From the NCBI RefSeq assembly GCF_000473265.1, contig NZ_KI421511.1:3013560-3077559 (forward strand): DNA of 64,000 nt, given 5' to 3'. Shown here one piece after another: positions 8,781 through 18,884 of the stretch (the first letter of the stretch is position 1; the number at the start of each line of letters is the position of its first letter). The position numbers were made by a program, and so were the translations under genes. Source of the DNA: Amycolatopsis thermoflava N1165 (GTDB lineage: Bacteria > Actinomycetota > Actinomycetes > Mycobacteriales > Pseudonocardiaceae). A model generated the notes under the pieces. The model did no database searches. It saw only the letters and a list, made by a program, of their open reading frames with translations, and was not told the origin of the DNA.

Positions 8781-9150
8781 CGTTGCCGGTGGGCGGCGCT
8801 CAGCTCAGCTCGATCGGGCAGCCGGGCAGCACAGCCCTCACCGGCGGGGGCGCACGGCACTGACCGCATCAGCGGGGCAGCGCTCGGCTCGGCATCGGCT
8901 CGACCCGGCAGCCGGGCAGAACTGACCTCACCGGCGGGGCCGCTCGGCACCGACCGCATCAGCCGGGGCAGCGCTCGGCAAGGTATCGGCTCGATCCCGC
9001 AGCCGCGCAGAACTGACCTCACCGGCGGGGCCGCTCGGCACCGACCGCATCAGCGGGGCAGCGCCCGGCTCGGCATCGGCTCGATCCGGCAGCCGCGCGG
9101 GACTGACCTCACCGGCGGGGGCGCTCGGCCCCCGCCGGGTCGATCCGCCA
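8774..9150. repeat. ~90-bp tandem repeat array
   Basis: Aligned on GCAGCCGsGCAG, unit starts fall at 8818, 8908, 8999 and 9089, giving periods of 90, 91 and 90 bp. The three complete units are very similar; for example ACTGACCTCACCGGCGGGGC is shared by the 8908 and 8999 units. A degenerate partial unit precedes them (from 8774, including the end of the ABM gene), and another follows (to about 9150, including the end of the 49-aa ORF). The stretch has no convincing gene. Minus-strand ORFs through it show 30-residue repetition only because the period is divisible by three. Confidence 0.85.
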
Positions 9151-9258
9151 GCCGGAGCGAGCCAGGGTGGCCAGCGCCCGCTCCAGGCACTCCCCGTGGG
9201 GGCGCTCGACGGAACCCTCTCCGGGCGGTTCCTCGACGGCCGGCTCGTTCACTGTCAT
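9109..9258 (-). CDS. Hypothetical 49-residue protein
   Basis: A short ORF beginning MTVNEPAVEEPPGEGSVE, acidic at the N-terminus, with a more ordered C-terminal half (LERALATLARSGWRIDP). AGGAGG stands 9 nt before the ATG, which is why I call it. It diverges from the short hydratase-like gene at 9387 and shares its promoter region, including the GTCTCA-N3-TGAGAC repeat. Its last codons lie in the final degenerate unit of the tandem repeat. No membrane segment, Cys pair or known domain is visible, and I do not recognise the family. Confidence 0.45.
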   Translation of the reverse strand: MTVNEPAVEEPPGEGSVERPHGECLERALATLARSGWRIDPAGAERPRR

Positions 9259-9311
9259 CGCCACATCCCTCCTGGAGAGCCCCAGCACACCAGAGCCCGT
9301 CCTCCGCGGCG

Positions 9312-9326
9312 GTCTCATTGTGAGAC
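9312..9326. promoter_or_regulatory. Inverted repeat GTCTCA-TTG-TGAGAC
   Basis: A perfect 6-3-6 palindrome between the divergent 49-aa ORF (start 9258) and the hydratase-like gene (start 9387). The same arms occur at 18786-18800 in the prmA/MimR promoter region. A shared regulator, most simply the MimR-like protein, is inferred. Confidence 0.5.
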
Positions 9327-9386
9327 AAGGGAAACCGCCAGCCGCCGGTAGCTTACGGAGATCCCCGAGCGCTCCGGAGGCGAACG

Positions 9387-9854
9387 ATGCTGGACCTGCA
9401 CTACGAGTCGGGCGCGGTGGTGGTCCGCCTCCGGGCGCCACGACCGCTCAGCGCCGAACTGCTCGACGGCCTCGCCGCGGCCATCACCTACATCGGGCCC
9501 GGGCATCCGATCGTCCTGACCGGGGTGGACGGTGTCTTCGCGGCGGACGTCGCGCCCGGCGGACGTGCGGCGCTGGACCGGTTGCCACCCGTGCTGGAGG
9601 CGCTGCGTGCACATCCGCTGCCCGTCGTGGCCGCCCTCAACGGCGACGCGATCGGCGCCGGGTACCGCCTGGCCGCGGCCGCCGACGCCCGCATCATCTC
9701 GGGCGGGGTCGTGCAGCCCGCACCTCCGCGCGGGGTGCGCTACGACCCGCTCGCGGCAGTCGCGGCCGGGCTGGCCGAGGTCCACTGTGCACCGGAGGAC
9801 CTGATCGGCACCGCCCTCCGGCACGCCCGAGCACAGGCACCGGTCGCCGGATAA
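9387..9854 (+). CDS. Short enoyl-CoA hydratase/isomerase-like protein
   Basis: A 155-residue protein with a shortened crotonase fold. The block HPLPVVAALNGDAIGAGYRLAAAADARI matches the oxyanion-hole/CoA-binding segment of enoyl-CoA hydratases, and VLTGVDGVFAADVAPGG resembles the first oxyanion loop. The family is normally about 260 residues. Most of the C-terminal part that supplies the catalytic acids and the trimer helices is missing or replaced by about 45 unrelated residues. ATG with CGGAGGCG upstream. It could be a diverged CoA-binding accessory protein or a decaying hydratase. The operator-like repeat upstream links it to the monooxygenase regulon. Confidence 0.6.
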   Translation: MLDLHYESGAVVVRLRAPRPLSAELLDGLAAAITYIGPGHPIVLTGVDGVFAADVAPGGRAALDRLPPVLEALRAHPLPVVAALNGDAIGAGYRLAAAADARIISGGVVQPAPPRGVRYDPLAAVAAGLAEVHCAPEDLIGTALRHARAQAPVAG

Positions 9855-9880
9855 CCCGCACAGCACGGCGCCCACACAGC

Positions 9881-9913
9881 ACCGGGCCCCACGCAGCACG
9901 CGTGGGGCCCGGT
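9881..9913. terminator. Hairpin between convergent hydratase-like gene and groEL
   Basis: ACCGGGCCCCACGC and GCGTGGGGCCCGGT form a perfect 14-bp stem with a 5-nt loop, in the short gap between two convergent stop codons. Likely a bidirectional terminator; no T-run follows, as is common in actinomycetes. Confidence 0.7.
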
Positions 9914-9921
9914 AGCGGTAC

Positions 9922-11610
<1,689 letters not shown>

Positions 11611-12636
11611 TCAGGGGATGAGGATCGCCCGGCCGCGGACCTTGCCCGCGTTCAGGTCGTCGATGGCCTGCTGGAACTCGTCCAGCCGGTAGCGGGCGGT
11701 GTGCAGTTTCACCTTGCCCTGGGCGGCGAGCACCATCAGGTCCTGCAGGTCGGTGTAGGAGCCGACGAGGTTGCCGATGAAGTTGATCTCGGTGGAGATG
11801 ATGTCGATCGTCGGCACGTCGAGGTTCTCGCCGTACCCGACGACGTAGTAGTTGCCCGCGCGGCGCAGCATGCGCACGCCCTCCGCGGTCGAGCCGCCCT
11901 CGCCGACGAAGTCGAGCACCGCCTCGGCCCCGTGCCCGCCGGTCAGGTCGAGCACCTCCTGCACGTGGTCGCCGTCCGCCACGACGGTGACGTCGGCGCC
12001 GACCTCCTCGGCCAGCCGCAGCGCCGCGGGGTTGCGGTCCACGACGACGAGCGTGGCCGCGCTCATCGCCTTCAGGCACTGGATGCCGATGTGCCCGAGG
12101 CCGCCGGCCCCGATGATCACGCACACGTCCCCCGGCCGCAGCACCTTCGCGGCCTTGGCGGCCGCGTGCTGCGCGGTGAGCCCGGCGTCCGCGAGCGCGG
12201 CCACGTCGGCCGGTTCGAGGCTGTCGTCGAGCTTGACGCACGACCGGGCCGAGGTGAGCAGGTACTCGGCGTACCCGCCGTGGGTGTCGATGCCGGGGAA
12301 GCGCGAGTTCTCGCAGTGCACGTCGTCGCCGAGCCGGCAGGCCCGGCACAGTCCGCAGGTGATCAGCGGGTGGAGGATCACCTTGTCCCCCACCGCCACG
12401 TTCGTCACCGCGTCGCCGACGGCGTGCACCCAGCCCGCGTTCTCGTGCCCGATCGTGTAGGGCAGGACGACGCCGGACTTCTCCGCCCACTGCCCTTCGA
12501 GGATGTGCAGATCGGTCCGGCACACGCCCGCCGCGCCCACCCGGACCACGACGTCCAGCGGCCCGGTGATCTTGGGCTCCTCGACGTCGCGCAGTTCCAG
12601 GTTCGAGTGGTAGCCGGTGACCTGTGCGGCTTTCAT
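11611..12636 (-). CDS. Zinc-dependent alcohol dehydrogenase (MDR family)
   Basis: A 341-residue NAD(P)-dependent medium-chain alcohol dehydrogenase. Catalytic zinc ligands are Cys39 (GVCRTDLH) and His64-Glu65 (GHE). Four structural-zinc cysteines lie at about 94, 97, 100 and 108 (CGLCRAC...C). The cofactor loop is IGAGGLGHIG. The ATG overlaps the DUF59 gene stop (ATGA). In the operon it would oxidise the alcohol formed by the monooxygenase, for example 2-propanol to acetone if propane is the substrate. That substrate assignment comes from known prm/mim clusters, not from residues visible here. Confidence 0.88.
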   Translation of the reverse strand: MKAAQVTGYHSNLELRDVEEPKITGPLDVVVRVGAAGVCRTDLHILEGQWAEKSGVVLPYTIGHENAGWVHAVGDAVTNVAVGDKVILHPLITCGLCRACRLGDDVHCENSRFPGIDTHGGYAEYLLTSARSCVKLDDSLEPADVAALADAGLTAQHAAAKAAKVLRPGDVCVIIGAGGLGHIGIQCLKAMSAATLVVVDRNPAALRLAEEVGADVTVVADGDHVQEVLDLTGGHGAEAVLDFVGEGGSTAEGVRMLRRAGNYYVVGYGENLDVPTIDIISTEINFIGNLVGSYTDLQDLMVLAAQGKVKLHTARYRLDEFQQAIDDLNAGKVRGRAILIP

Positions 12637-13370
12637 GGGTGGCTCCTGGTGTTGGTGACGACCGGGGCGGAGCCGGCGGGATCGACGCCGGCGTAGCGGG
12701 TGGCCAGCAGGCCGCGGCAGAAGTGGGCGTTGCCCTCGATGGACACGCGGGTGGTGGTGGCCAGCCGCAACCGCAGCGCCACGTCGGACCGGGCGACCGG
12801 CGTCCCGTCGTGGTCGACCATCACGCGGGCGTGGGAGTGGTTGGGCAGGCCGATGGCCTCCCGCCGCCGCATCAGGGCCGACTTCAGACGGCCCTCCGGC
12901 AGGTCGAACAGTTCCAGCAGCGGCAGTTCCTCGACCGTCCAGGCGCCGCTGGCCAGCACCGACCGGCAGCACCGTTCCATCGCCGCCAGGTGGGCCTTGC
13001 GCTGGAAGGTCCGGCGCAGCTCGTCGAGGCTGTTCTCGGCCTCCACGCCGAAGGTCCCGACGTAACCGAGCCCCGCGGCGGTGCCGGCGTTGATCTTGCC
13101 GGAGTCGTGGTGGTCGTCGAGCAGCACCCGCACCCGGCCGGCCCCGGGCACCGCGGCCAGGGCGTCGTAGGCGTCGGCCACCATGAGGTAGGCGAAGTTG
13201 GGGGCGCAGAACGAGGTGGGCAGCCGCAGGTGCACCTCCACCCCCTCGTCGTCGATCGCGACGGACCGGACGAAACCCAGCTCGGTCACCGGTTCGTCCA
13301 GTTCGGGGTCGAGCACGGTGGACAGCGCCGCGAGCACCTCCGCCTCGACGGACACGGCCATCCGGGTCAT
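12633..13370 (-). CDS. DUF59 / metal-sulfur-cluster-assembly-like protein of prm operon
   Basis: A 245-residue protein whose first ~100 residues form a DUF59 (MIP18/PaaD-like) domain. Visible are ALSTVLDPELDEPVTELGFV and LRLPTSFCAPNFAYLM, the latter holding the single conserved Cys of the family. The C-terminal ~140 residues are specific to monooxygenase clusters. The start ATG at 13370 overlaps the amidohydrolase stop and its own stop overlaps the dehydrogenase start, both as ATGA, so the three are tightly coupled. DUF59 proteins act in iron-sulfur or iron delivery. A role in loading iron into the di-iron hydroxylase is a reasonable inference. Confidence 0.78.
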   Translation of the reverse strand: MTRMAVSVEAEVLAALSTVLDPELDEPVTELGFVRSVAIDDEGVEVHLRLPTSFCAPNFAYLMVADAYDALAAVPGAGRVRVLLDDHHDSGKINAGTAAGLGYVGTFGVEAENSLDELRRTFQRKAHLAAMERCCRSVLASGAWTVEELPLLELFDLPEGRLKSALMRRREAIGLPNHSHARVMVDHDGTPVARSDVALRLRLATTTRVSIEGNAHFCRGLLATRYAGVDPAGSAPVVTNTRSHP

Positions 13371-14401
13371 GGGGCACCAGCTCCCGCGGCGACCTCGGCG
13401 TCCGCGTCGCCGGCCTGCGTCGGCAGGCTCAACTGCCGCGGCACGTCCAGGTCGTACAGCGCGGCCGCGTTGAGGCCGAGGATCTTCTTCTTCTGGTCGG
13501 TCGTGATCGGCGCGTACTCCGGCATGTCCGCCGGGATCTGGAAGTCGACGAACTTCTCCACGAGCCACTTCGGCGTCCACAACGCGTAGTCGCTGCCGAA
13601 GAGGATCTTGTCCTCGCCGATCCAGTACAGCAGCTCGCCGATGATCTGGGCGAAGTAGCGCGGCCGGGTGTGGATGAACGGCATCGCCACCGCCAGCCCG
13701 CCGTAGACGTTGGACTCCTGCGTGGCGATCCAGCAGAAGTCCTCCAGCCGGGGAAGACCGACGTGCTCGACGACGAAGTTCAGGTCGAGGTAGTCGGTGG
13801 CGACCTTGTCGATGTCGGCCACGTCGAACGCGTCCCGGTCCAGCGGCCGGATCGTCGGTCCCTTGTGGACGTGGATGTTGCGGATGCCGAGTTCGAGGCA
13901 CTCCTCGAGGTACCGGCGCGACCACGGCTCGTCGAGCTTGTAGCCGCGCGAGTCGCCGTGCCATTCGGCGGTGTAGAGCTTGACGCCCTTGAGCCCGAAG
14001 CGTTCCGCGTCCCGGCGCAGCTGCTCCAGCCCCGCCTCGCCGTGGCGCGGGTCGTAGGCGTGGTTGTAGGTCAGCTTGTCCGGGTGCTGCCGGGTGAGCC
14101 CGAACGCCTCCTCGGTCTGCCCGAACCCGTTGTGGTAGAAGTCGCTGAGCAGCGTGGCCTGGAAGATGGCGTGGTCGACGTAGCCCTCGCCGAAGAGGTC
14201 CTTCATGAACCGTTCGGCGCCGTAGTAGGTGTAGGTGTCGTAGTCCCAGACGACCTCTTCCGGGCTCAGGTTCTTGTGGTAGTCGTAGAAGCAGTCGATG
14301 AACTGCTTGCCGTGCACGTTCTTGTGGTTCGACGCCCGGCCGTCCCAGATGTGGACGTGCCCGTCGACCACGTAGTACTTTTCGCCGTCCTTTTCGTACA
14401 T
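13367..14401 (-). CDS. Amidohydrolase-family protein of prm operon
   Basis: A 344-residue metal-dependent hydrolase of the amidohydrolase-2 (TIM-barrel) family. VVDGHVHIWDG near residue 12 supplies the first HxH metal motif. Further metal-site candidates are His in IHVHKGPT and FVVEHVGLP, and an Asp in ILFGSDYALW. Such proteins include decarboxylases and hydrolases of ring-cleavage products. A member is conserved next to actinobacterial propane/phenol monooxygenases, where its function is not settled. It starts 82 bp after prmD, past a strong hairpin, and is coupled to the DUF59 gene. Confidence 0.8.
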   Translation of the reverse strand: MYEKDGEKYYVVDGHVHIWDGRASNHKNVHGKQFIDCFYDYHKNLSPEEVVWDYDTYTYYGAERFMKDLFGEGYVDHAIFQATLLSDFYHNGFGQTEEAFGLTRQHPDKLTYNHAYDPRHGEAGLEQLRRDAERFGLKGVKLYTAEWHGDSRGYKLDEPWSRRYLEECLELGIRNIHVHKGPTIRPLDRDAFDVADIDKVATDYLDLNFVVEHVGLPRLEDFCWIATQESNVYGGLAVAMPFIHTRPRYFAQIIGELLYWIGEDKILFGSDYALWTPKWLVEKFVDFQIPADMPEYAPITTDQKKKILGLNAAALYDLDVPRQLSLPTQAGDADAEVAAGAGAP

Positions 14402-14437
14402 CGCTCGCCCTTCGCGGTGCTGGTGCTCGGTGGAACC

Positions 14438-14467
14438 GTGGTGGCGGGCCGGCCGGCCCGCCACCAC
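14438..14467. other. Strong intercistronic hairpin in prm operon (after prmD)
   Basis: A 30-nt perfect palindrome (GTGGTGGCGGGCC-GGCC-GGCCCGCCACCAC) lies between the prmD stop and the amidohydrolase start. It could be a partial terminator or an mRNA-stabilising stem that sets the ratio of oxygenase subunits to accessory proteins. Confidence 0.55.
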
Positions 14468-14482
14468 GAGTGCGGGGTTTCG

Positions 14483-14833
14483 TCAGCCGTGCGCGGACAG
14501 GTCGAAACCGATGTACTCGGCGGCGTCCTCCGGGTTGGCGAACAGCAGGGTGCGGTCGTCCAGGTGCACCATGCGGCCGTAGTGGGTGGAGCTGATCTCC
14601 TCGAAGATCGACCCGTCGAACGGCTCGCCGAGGGCCTCGGTCAGCTCGTCGTAGTCGAACTCCAGGAGGCGGGTGCCGTCCACGCGGATCATCGACGGGT
14701 ACTCCACGAGCGAGACGCCGTCCTTGGCCCCCATCACGTCGGCGACCACGCGCCCGACCGGGGTGTTCATCAGCGTGACGCCGCACATGTTCGAGGACCC
14801 GGCCTGCGAACCGAACTGCATGGTGCTGCTCAC
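14483..14833 (-). CDS. prmD: Propane/phenol-type monooxygenase coupling protein (MmoB/DmpM family)
   Basis: A 116-residue effector protein of soluble di-iron monooxygenases. It carries no cofactor and tunes the hydroxylase active site. [20 protein letters not shown] and the [20 protein letters not shown] block match the MmoB/DmpM fold. I chose the GTG at 14833 because AAGGAG stands 8 nt upstream and the GTG overlaps the prmC stop (GTGA); an ATG four codons later (14821) is the alternative. Fourth gene of prmABCD. Confidence 0.9.
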   Translation of the reverse strand: MSSTMQFGSQAGSSNMCGVTLMNTPVGRVVADVMGAKDGVSLVEYPSMIRVDGTRLLEFDYDELTEALGEPFDGSIFEEISSTHYGRMVHLDDRTLLFANPEDAAEYIGFDLSAHG

Positions 14834-15930
14834 TTGTCCAACTCCTTCGGGGTGTCCAGCCCGATCTCCTCGAGCAGCTGGGTGAACTTCTCCTTGGTCG
14901 CGCCGAGCGAGTCGGCGAAGGTGCGGGCCTTCTCCGCCGGCTGGGACCAGATCGGCTGGAGCGCGTACGCGGCGTCCAGGCACGGCGGCACCCACTTCGC
15001 GAGCCACTGGCCGAACAGTTCCTTGTTGCTCGCGCCGTGCTGCTCGTCGCGGGTGAGCATCCGGAACAGGGCCCGCGTGTAGCCGAGGTCGCGGTTGTAG
15101 TCGTGCTCGCCGGTCCCGACGATGGTCGGGGTGATGTAGTCGCCGTTGGTGGCGGAGATCTGCATGACCAGCTCCGACCGGAAGAGCTGGCCGACGAGCT
15201 GCTCGAACACGACGTTGGCGCCGAACAGCAGTTCCGCCCAGTCGCCGACCGCGGTCAGCTCCTCGACGGCCTTGCGGGTGGGCTGCCACTCCTCCGCCGA
15301 TGCCCACACCTCCTTGTGCACCGACCCGTCGAAGGTGTCCAGCGACTCCGACAGGTCCAGGTTGAACAGCGCGAGGTCCTGGGCGAACCGCATCTTGTGC
15401 GCCGCGTTGACCGCCACCGCGGTGTTGATCATGTTCGTCGGTCCGGAGCGCTGGATCGAGGTGAACACGTGCAGCGCCATCCCGTTCTCGGCGTGCATCC
15501 AGGCGCCGAGGTTGCGGGCGATGAACTTCTGCCAGGCGGTGTTCCAGTTGCCGTAGGCGCCGGCGCGCTTGGCGTTCTCCAGGCACAGGGAGACCTGGCG
15601 GACCACCGCGGAGTTGTTGCGGTAGATCGTCTGCTCCCACTCCTCGTTCGGGTCGAGGAAGGCGTGCCAGTTCGACGACTTCGCCGCCGTCCACTCCTGC
15701 GGGTAGCCGCCGGGCCCGTCGCCGAAGCCGTAGATCCAGCCCTGGGACAGGTGCCGCTCGGGGTCCGGCTGCACGTCGACGGTGACGTCCTCGTACACCG
15801 TGGCGCGCAGCTTCGCCGGCTTGAAGTAGTTGTAGCTGCGGCTCTTCGAGCTCGGGAACTCCAGGGCACCCGCCTCGGAGTCGGTGAACTCCACCTTCGG
15901 GAAGCTGCGCGTCTTCGCACTGCTCGTCAT
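14830..15930 (-). CDS. prmC: Propane/phenol-type monooxygenase hydroxylase beta subunit
   Basis: A 366-residue small hydroxylase subunit of the soluble di-iron monooxygenase. It has the ferritin-like helical fold but no iron ligands, and pairs with PrmA. Aligned features include [20 protein letters not shown] at the N-terminus and [20 protein letters not shown] and [14 protein letters not shown] in the core. The ATG has AAGGAG upstream. It lies 20 bp after prmB and its stop overlaps the prmD start, so the B-C-D block is co-translated. Confidence 0.92.
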   Translation of the reverse strand: MTSSAKTRSFPKVEFTDSEAGALEFPSSKSRSYNYFKPAKLRATVYEDVTVDVQPDPERHLSQGWIYGFGDGPGGYPQEWTAAKSSNWHAFLDPNEEWEQTIYRNNSAVVRQVSLCLENAKRAGAYGNWNTAWQKFIARNLGAWMHAENGMALHVFTSIQRSGPTNMINTAVAVNAAHKMRFAQDLALFNLDLSESLDTFDGSVHKEVWASAEEWQPTRKAVEELTAVGDWAELLFGANVVFEQLVGQLFRSELVMQISATNGDYITPTIVGTGEHDYNRDLGYTRALFRMLTRDEQHGASNKELFGQWLAKWVPPCLDAAYALQPIWSQPAEKARTFADSLGATKEKFTQLLEEIGLDTPKELDK

Positions 15931-15950
15931 GTGATGTCTCCTTGCGATGT

Positions 15951-16997
15951 CTACTCGTCGCGAACCGACGTGGTGAATTTGTCGTAGAACACCTGGTCGT
16001 CCGGCACACCCTGGCTCGCCGCCAGCGCCAGCGCGGCGTCCACCATGGGCGGCGGGCCGCACAGGTACACCTCGCTGCGGTGCAGCTCGGGCTCCCTGGC
16101 CGCCACCACGTCGGTGACCATCCCCGGTTCTGCCGTGACCCCGAGCTCACCGGCGCCCTCGGTGGACTCCGAGAGCGCGACGACGAACCCGAAGTCGGGC
16201 AGCCGTTCGCCCAGCGCGCGGATCTCGTCCAGGTAGAACAGGTCCGCGGCGGTGCGGGCGCCGTAGTAGAAGCGGATCCGCCGGGTGTCCCCGGTTTCGC
16301 TGAGGTGGCGCAGCAGGCTGAGCACCGGAGCCATGCCGGCGCCGCCCGCCATCAGCACCAGGGGCAGCACGTGCCCGTTCTTGAGCGTGAAGTTGCCGTA
16401 CGGTCCGGTCAGCTCGATCGTGTCGCCGGCCGCGATCCCGTCGTCGAGCAACGCGGAGAACCGGCCGCCCGGGTACTTCTTGATGACGAACTCGATGTGG
16501 TCGGCGGTGGATGGGATCGTCGCCATCGAGAACGACCGGTGCTCGTCGGTGCCCGGAATGGTCAGGTCGGCGTACTGGCCGGGTTTGAACTCGTACGCCG
16601 GCGGGTCGACCGGCTTGAGCTTGAGCCCGACGATGTCGTGCGTGTGCTCCACGATCTCGACGACCTCGGTCCGGATCCGCTGCAGCGGGGCGGAGTTGAG
16701 CAGCTCCTCCTCGTCGAAGTTGAGCAGCTCGATGGTGCAGTCGCTGAAGGCGTGCGCCCGGCACAGCAGCACATAGCCCTCTTCGACCTCGGCGTCGTTG
16801 CAGGCGAACGTCGAGTAGCGCTCCATCTGGATCTCGCCGTCCAGCACATACGACTTGCACGCCGAGCACTGGCCCTCGCGGCACCCGTGCATGAGGTGGA
16901 TGCCCTGGCGGAACGCGGCGTCGAGGATCTTCTCGTCCTCGCCGACCTCCATCTCGATGTCGACCGGTTCGAAGGAGATGCGGTGCTTGTCGGCCAT
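15951..16997 (-). CDS. prmB: Propane/phenol-type monooxygenase reductase
   Basis: A 348-residue NADH:acceptor reductase that feeds electrons to the di-iron centre. The N-terminal plant-type [2Fe-2S] ferredoxin domain has Cys39, 44, 47 and 79 (C-x4-C-x2-C...C). It is followed by an FAD-binding barrel with the flavin motif HRSFSMA and an NAD domain with [14 protein letters not shown] and the terminal [10 protein letters not shown]. Order and length are those of MmoC/PrmB/MimB proteins. Second gene of the operon, separated from prmA by a hairpin-containing gap of 68 bp. Confidence 0.93.
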   Translation of the reverse strand: MADKHRISFEPVDIEMEVGEDEKILDAAFRQGIHLMHGCREGQCSACKSYVLDGEIQMERYSTFACNDAEVEEGYVLLCRAHAFSDCTIELLNFDEEELLNSAPLQRIRTEVVEIVEHTHDIVGLKLKPVDPPAYEFKPGQYADLTIPGTDEHRSFSMATIPSTADHIEFVIKKYPGGRFSALLDDGIAAGDTIELTGPYGNFTLKNGHVLPLVLMAGGAGMAPVLSLLRHLSETGDTRRIRFYYGARTAADLFYLDEIRALGERLPDFGFVVALSESTEGAGELGVTAEPGMVTDVVAAREPELHRSEVYLCGPPPMVDAALALAASQGVPDDQVFYDKFTTSVRDE

Positions 16998-17019
16998 TGG
17001 TCTCTCGATTCTCCGGGGA

Positions 17020-17051
17020 GCGGACGGCGGTGGGGGCACACCGCCGTCCGC
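17020..17051. other. Intercistronic hairpin after prmA
   Basis: GCGGACGGCGGTG and CACCGCCGTCCGC form a perfect 13-bp stem with a 6-nt loop, directly after the prmA stop. It may protect the prmA message or attenuate transcription into prmB, giving excess hydroxylase alpha subunit over reductase. Confidence 0.55.
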
Positions 17052-17065
17052 GGGTCCTCAGGCCG

Positions 17066-18703
17066 TCAGGCGACCGTGACGTTCGGGTTGGCGCGGTAGG
17101 CCGCGGCCCACTCCTCGCGCTCCTGATCGGTCATCTGGTTGAGCGTGACGTTCGGGCTGGCGAACCGGATGCCGCGGAGGTCGTCGAGCGTCCACAGCTT
17201 CTTCGGGTCGTCCAGGTCCAGGTGCGGCTGCGGGATGAGCGTCTTGCCGTCGTCGCGGACGTAGCCCAGGTCCTTGACGATGTCGGCGAGGTCGCGGTCG
17301 TGGTGCAACGTCTCCCACTCGCGCTTGCCGGTGAGCCGGCCCATGTTCGGGGTCTCGCGGCCCTCGTACTCCGGGCGGAAGGCGACCTTGTCGGTCCAGG
17401 CGCAGGTTTCCGAGCAGTAGGTGCGCCACTGGTCGTCGACCTTGTCGACCACCAGGTCCTCGCGGACCAGGCAGGGCACCATGCAGGTCCAGCAGCGGTG
17501 CGGGTACTCGTAGCCGACCTCTTCGAACGCGATCGGCTTGTTCCGGCCCGGGTAGCGCAGCCGGTTGTAGGCCTCCCACCACTTGCCGAACTGGCTGTAC
17601 CAGCCCGGGTACTTGTCCTCGAACCACTCGAAGTCGGCGTCGGTCATGCCGTCGATGCGCCAGTAGTTCACCGGCCAGCCGGTGGCGAAGAACTGCGCGA
17701 CCCGGTGCACGTAGAACTTGTTCGTGATCCGGTTCCACGCCTCCTCGACCAGGTCGTGCGGGATGACCAGGCCGTACTTCTCCAGCGGGAGCAGGTAGCT
17801 GCGGTAGTAGTCGTCGTAGATCCAGCGGCGCCACATCTCGGCGTAGGACTCGCGGTCCTTGCGACGGTCCTTGGTGCCGTACTCGATGAACGTGCCGATC
17901 GCGGCGTCCACCACGCAGTGGTTGTTCCACCAGGCGTAGCGCAGGTCGCGCTCCAGCAGCGGCCGGTTGCGCTCGTCGGCCAGGGCCATCAGCAGGATGG
18001 AGTAGCCGTTGCTGATGTGCCGCGACTCGTCGGACTGCACCGAGTGGAAGACCGTCGGCAGCAGGTAGTCGCCGTTGGCGGCGGCCTCGTCGGGCATGGC
18101 GACGAACAGCGTGTTGGTGAACGCGGTCTCGGCCACCACCGTGAGGTAGATGTTGGCCGCGGTGATCGCGTCACCGGTGATGAACCCCTCGCCGAACTGG
18201 CGGCCGATGGTGCCCGCGTAGTTGTTCGCGAACGCCTTCTCGGTGATGTCGAACCCCGCCGGGTCGATGTAGTTGTTCATGTACAGCTTCTTGAGGTTCA
18301 TCTGGATCGTGGAGTGGCGAACCTCGTCGATCATCTGCACCGCGAGTCCGTTGTGGATTTCCGGGTTCGGCACGGCGTCGATGGCCATCGGCATCGCTCG
18401 CGCCGCGGAGATCTCCGGGAACGGGATGATGGACAGGAACAGCTTCTGCCACTCGAGCCAGCGCTGCTGCACCTGCCGGAACATGTTGCCGCGGATCGCG
18501 CCGTCCATCGCGCCGAAGACGCGGTTGTCCTTCTCCTCCTCCATCGGGAAGTAGGACCGCATGATCTGCTTGAGCGGGTCCTTCTTGGGGGCCTTCTCGA
18601 ACGTGTAGTCCGTGCCGAACCGGGTCGCCGGCGTGGCGAAGGTGGGCTCCCAGGACAGCTCGGTGATCTTGTTGTGCGCCTTGGTGAGACTCTGCCTGCT
18701 CAA
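17066..18703 (-). CDS. prmA: Propane/phenol-type di-iron monooxygenase hydroxylase alpha subunit
   Basis: A 545-residue large hydroxylase subunit holding the di-iron oxygen-activating site. Predicted ligands are Glu97 (PFPEIS), Glu127/His130 (DEVRH), Glu192 (AETAF) and Glu226/His229 (DESRH), the two E-x-x-H pairs of this family. The sequence matches the PrmA/MimA group, which oxidises propane, phenol or acetone; exact substrate choice cannot be read from the sequence. The start is TTG at 18703, with GAGGAGG about 6 nt upstream; no ATG precedes the conserved N-terminus. First gene of the operon, divergent from the MimR-like activator, with a GTCTCA-N3-TGAGAC repeat in between. Confidence 0.95.
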   Translation of the reverse strand: MSRQSLTKAHNKITELSWEPTFATPATRFGTDYTFEKAPKKDPLKQIMRSYFPMEEEKDNRVFGAMDGAIRGNMFRQVQQRWLEWQKLFLSIIPFPEISAARAMPMAIDAVPNPEIHNGLAVQMIDEVRHSTIQMNLKKLYMNNYIDPAGFDITEKAFANNYAGTIGRQFGEGFITGDAITAANIYLTVVAETAFTNTLFVAMPDEAAANGDYLLPTVFHSVQSDESRHISNGYSILLMALADERNRPLLERDLRYAWWNNHCVVDAAIGTFIEYGTKDRRKDRESYAEMWRRWIYDDYYRSYLLPLEKYGLVIPHDLVEEAWNRITNKFYVHRVAQFFATGWPVNYWRIDGMTDADFEWFEDKYPGWYSQFGKWWEAYNRLRYPGRNKPIAFEEVGYEYPHRCWTCMVPCLVREDLVVDKVDDQWRTYCSETCAWTDKVAFRPEYEGRETPNMGRLTGKREWETLHHDRDLADIVKDLGYVRDDGKTLIPQPHLDLDDPKKLWTLDDLRGIRFASPNVTLNQMTDQEREEWAAAYRANPNVTVA

Positions 18704-18785
18704 TTCAGCCTCCTCGGGCCGGGTCTCGCCGCCCGGCAGTCGTCACTGACGGGGGAGAGTGTGTTGCGCATCGCAGGTGAGTTCT

Positions 18786-18800
18786 GTCTCAATGTGAGAC
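18786..18800. promoter_or_regulatory. Inverted repeat GTCTCA-ATG-TGAGAC in prmA/MimR promoter region
   Basis: A perfect 6-3-6 palindrome in the 181-bp gap between prmA and the divergent activator. An identical-arm copy is at 9312-9326. Best read as the binding site of the MimR-like regulator. Confidence 0.6.
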
Positions 18801-18884
18801 CGGGATACGGCACGATCTCCGCCACGATGGGTTTTCGTGGGTGGATCAGCCCAGTGACCACAGCACTCGACGTCAAGGGAGACG

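Noticed and set aside
8252..9022. A minus-strand ORF with 30-residue repeats across the tandem array
   Set aside because: The periodicity follows from a 90-bp DNA repeat. One unit is 91 bp and would break the frame, and there is no ribosome site. Half of it is antisense to the CoA ligase and ABM genes.
8818..9150. CRISPR-like array
   Set aside because: Whole 90-bp units repeat without short repeats separated by unique spacers, and there are no cas genes.
18704..18884. Sigma-54 (-24/-12) promoter for prmA
   Set aside because: No clear GG-N10-GC element was seen, actinomycetes generally lack sigma-54, and the activator lacks the GAFTGA loop.
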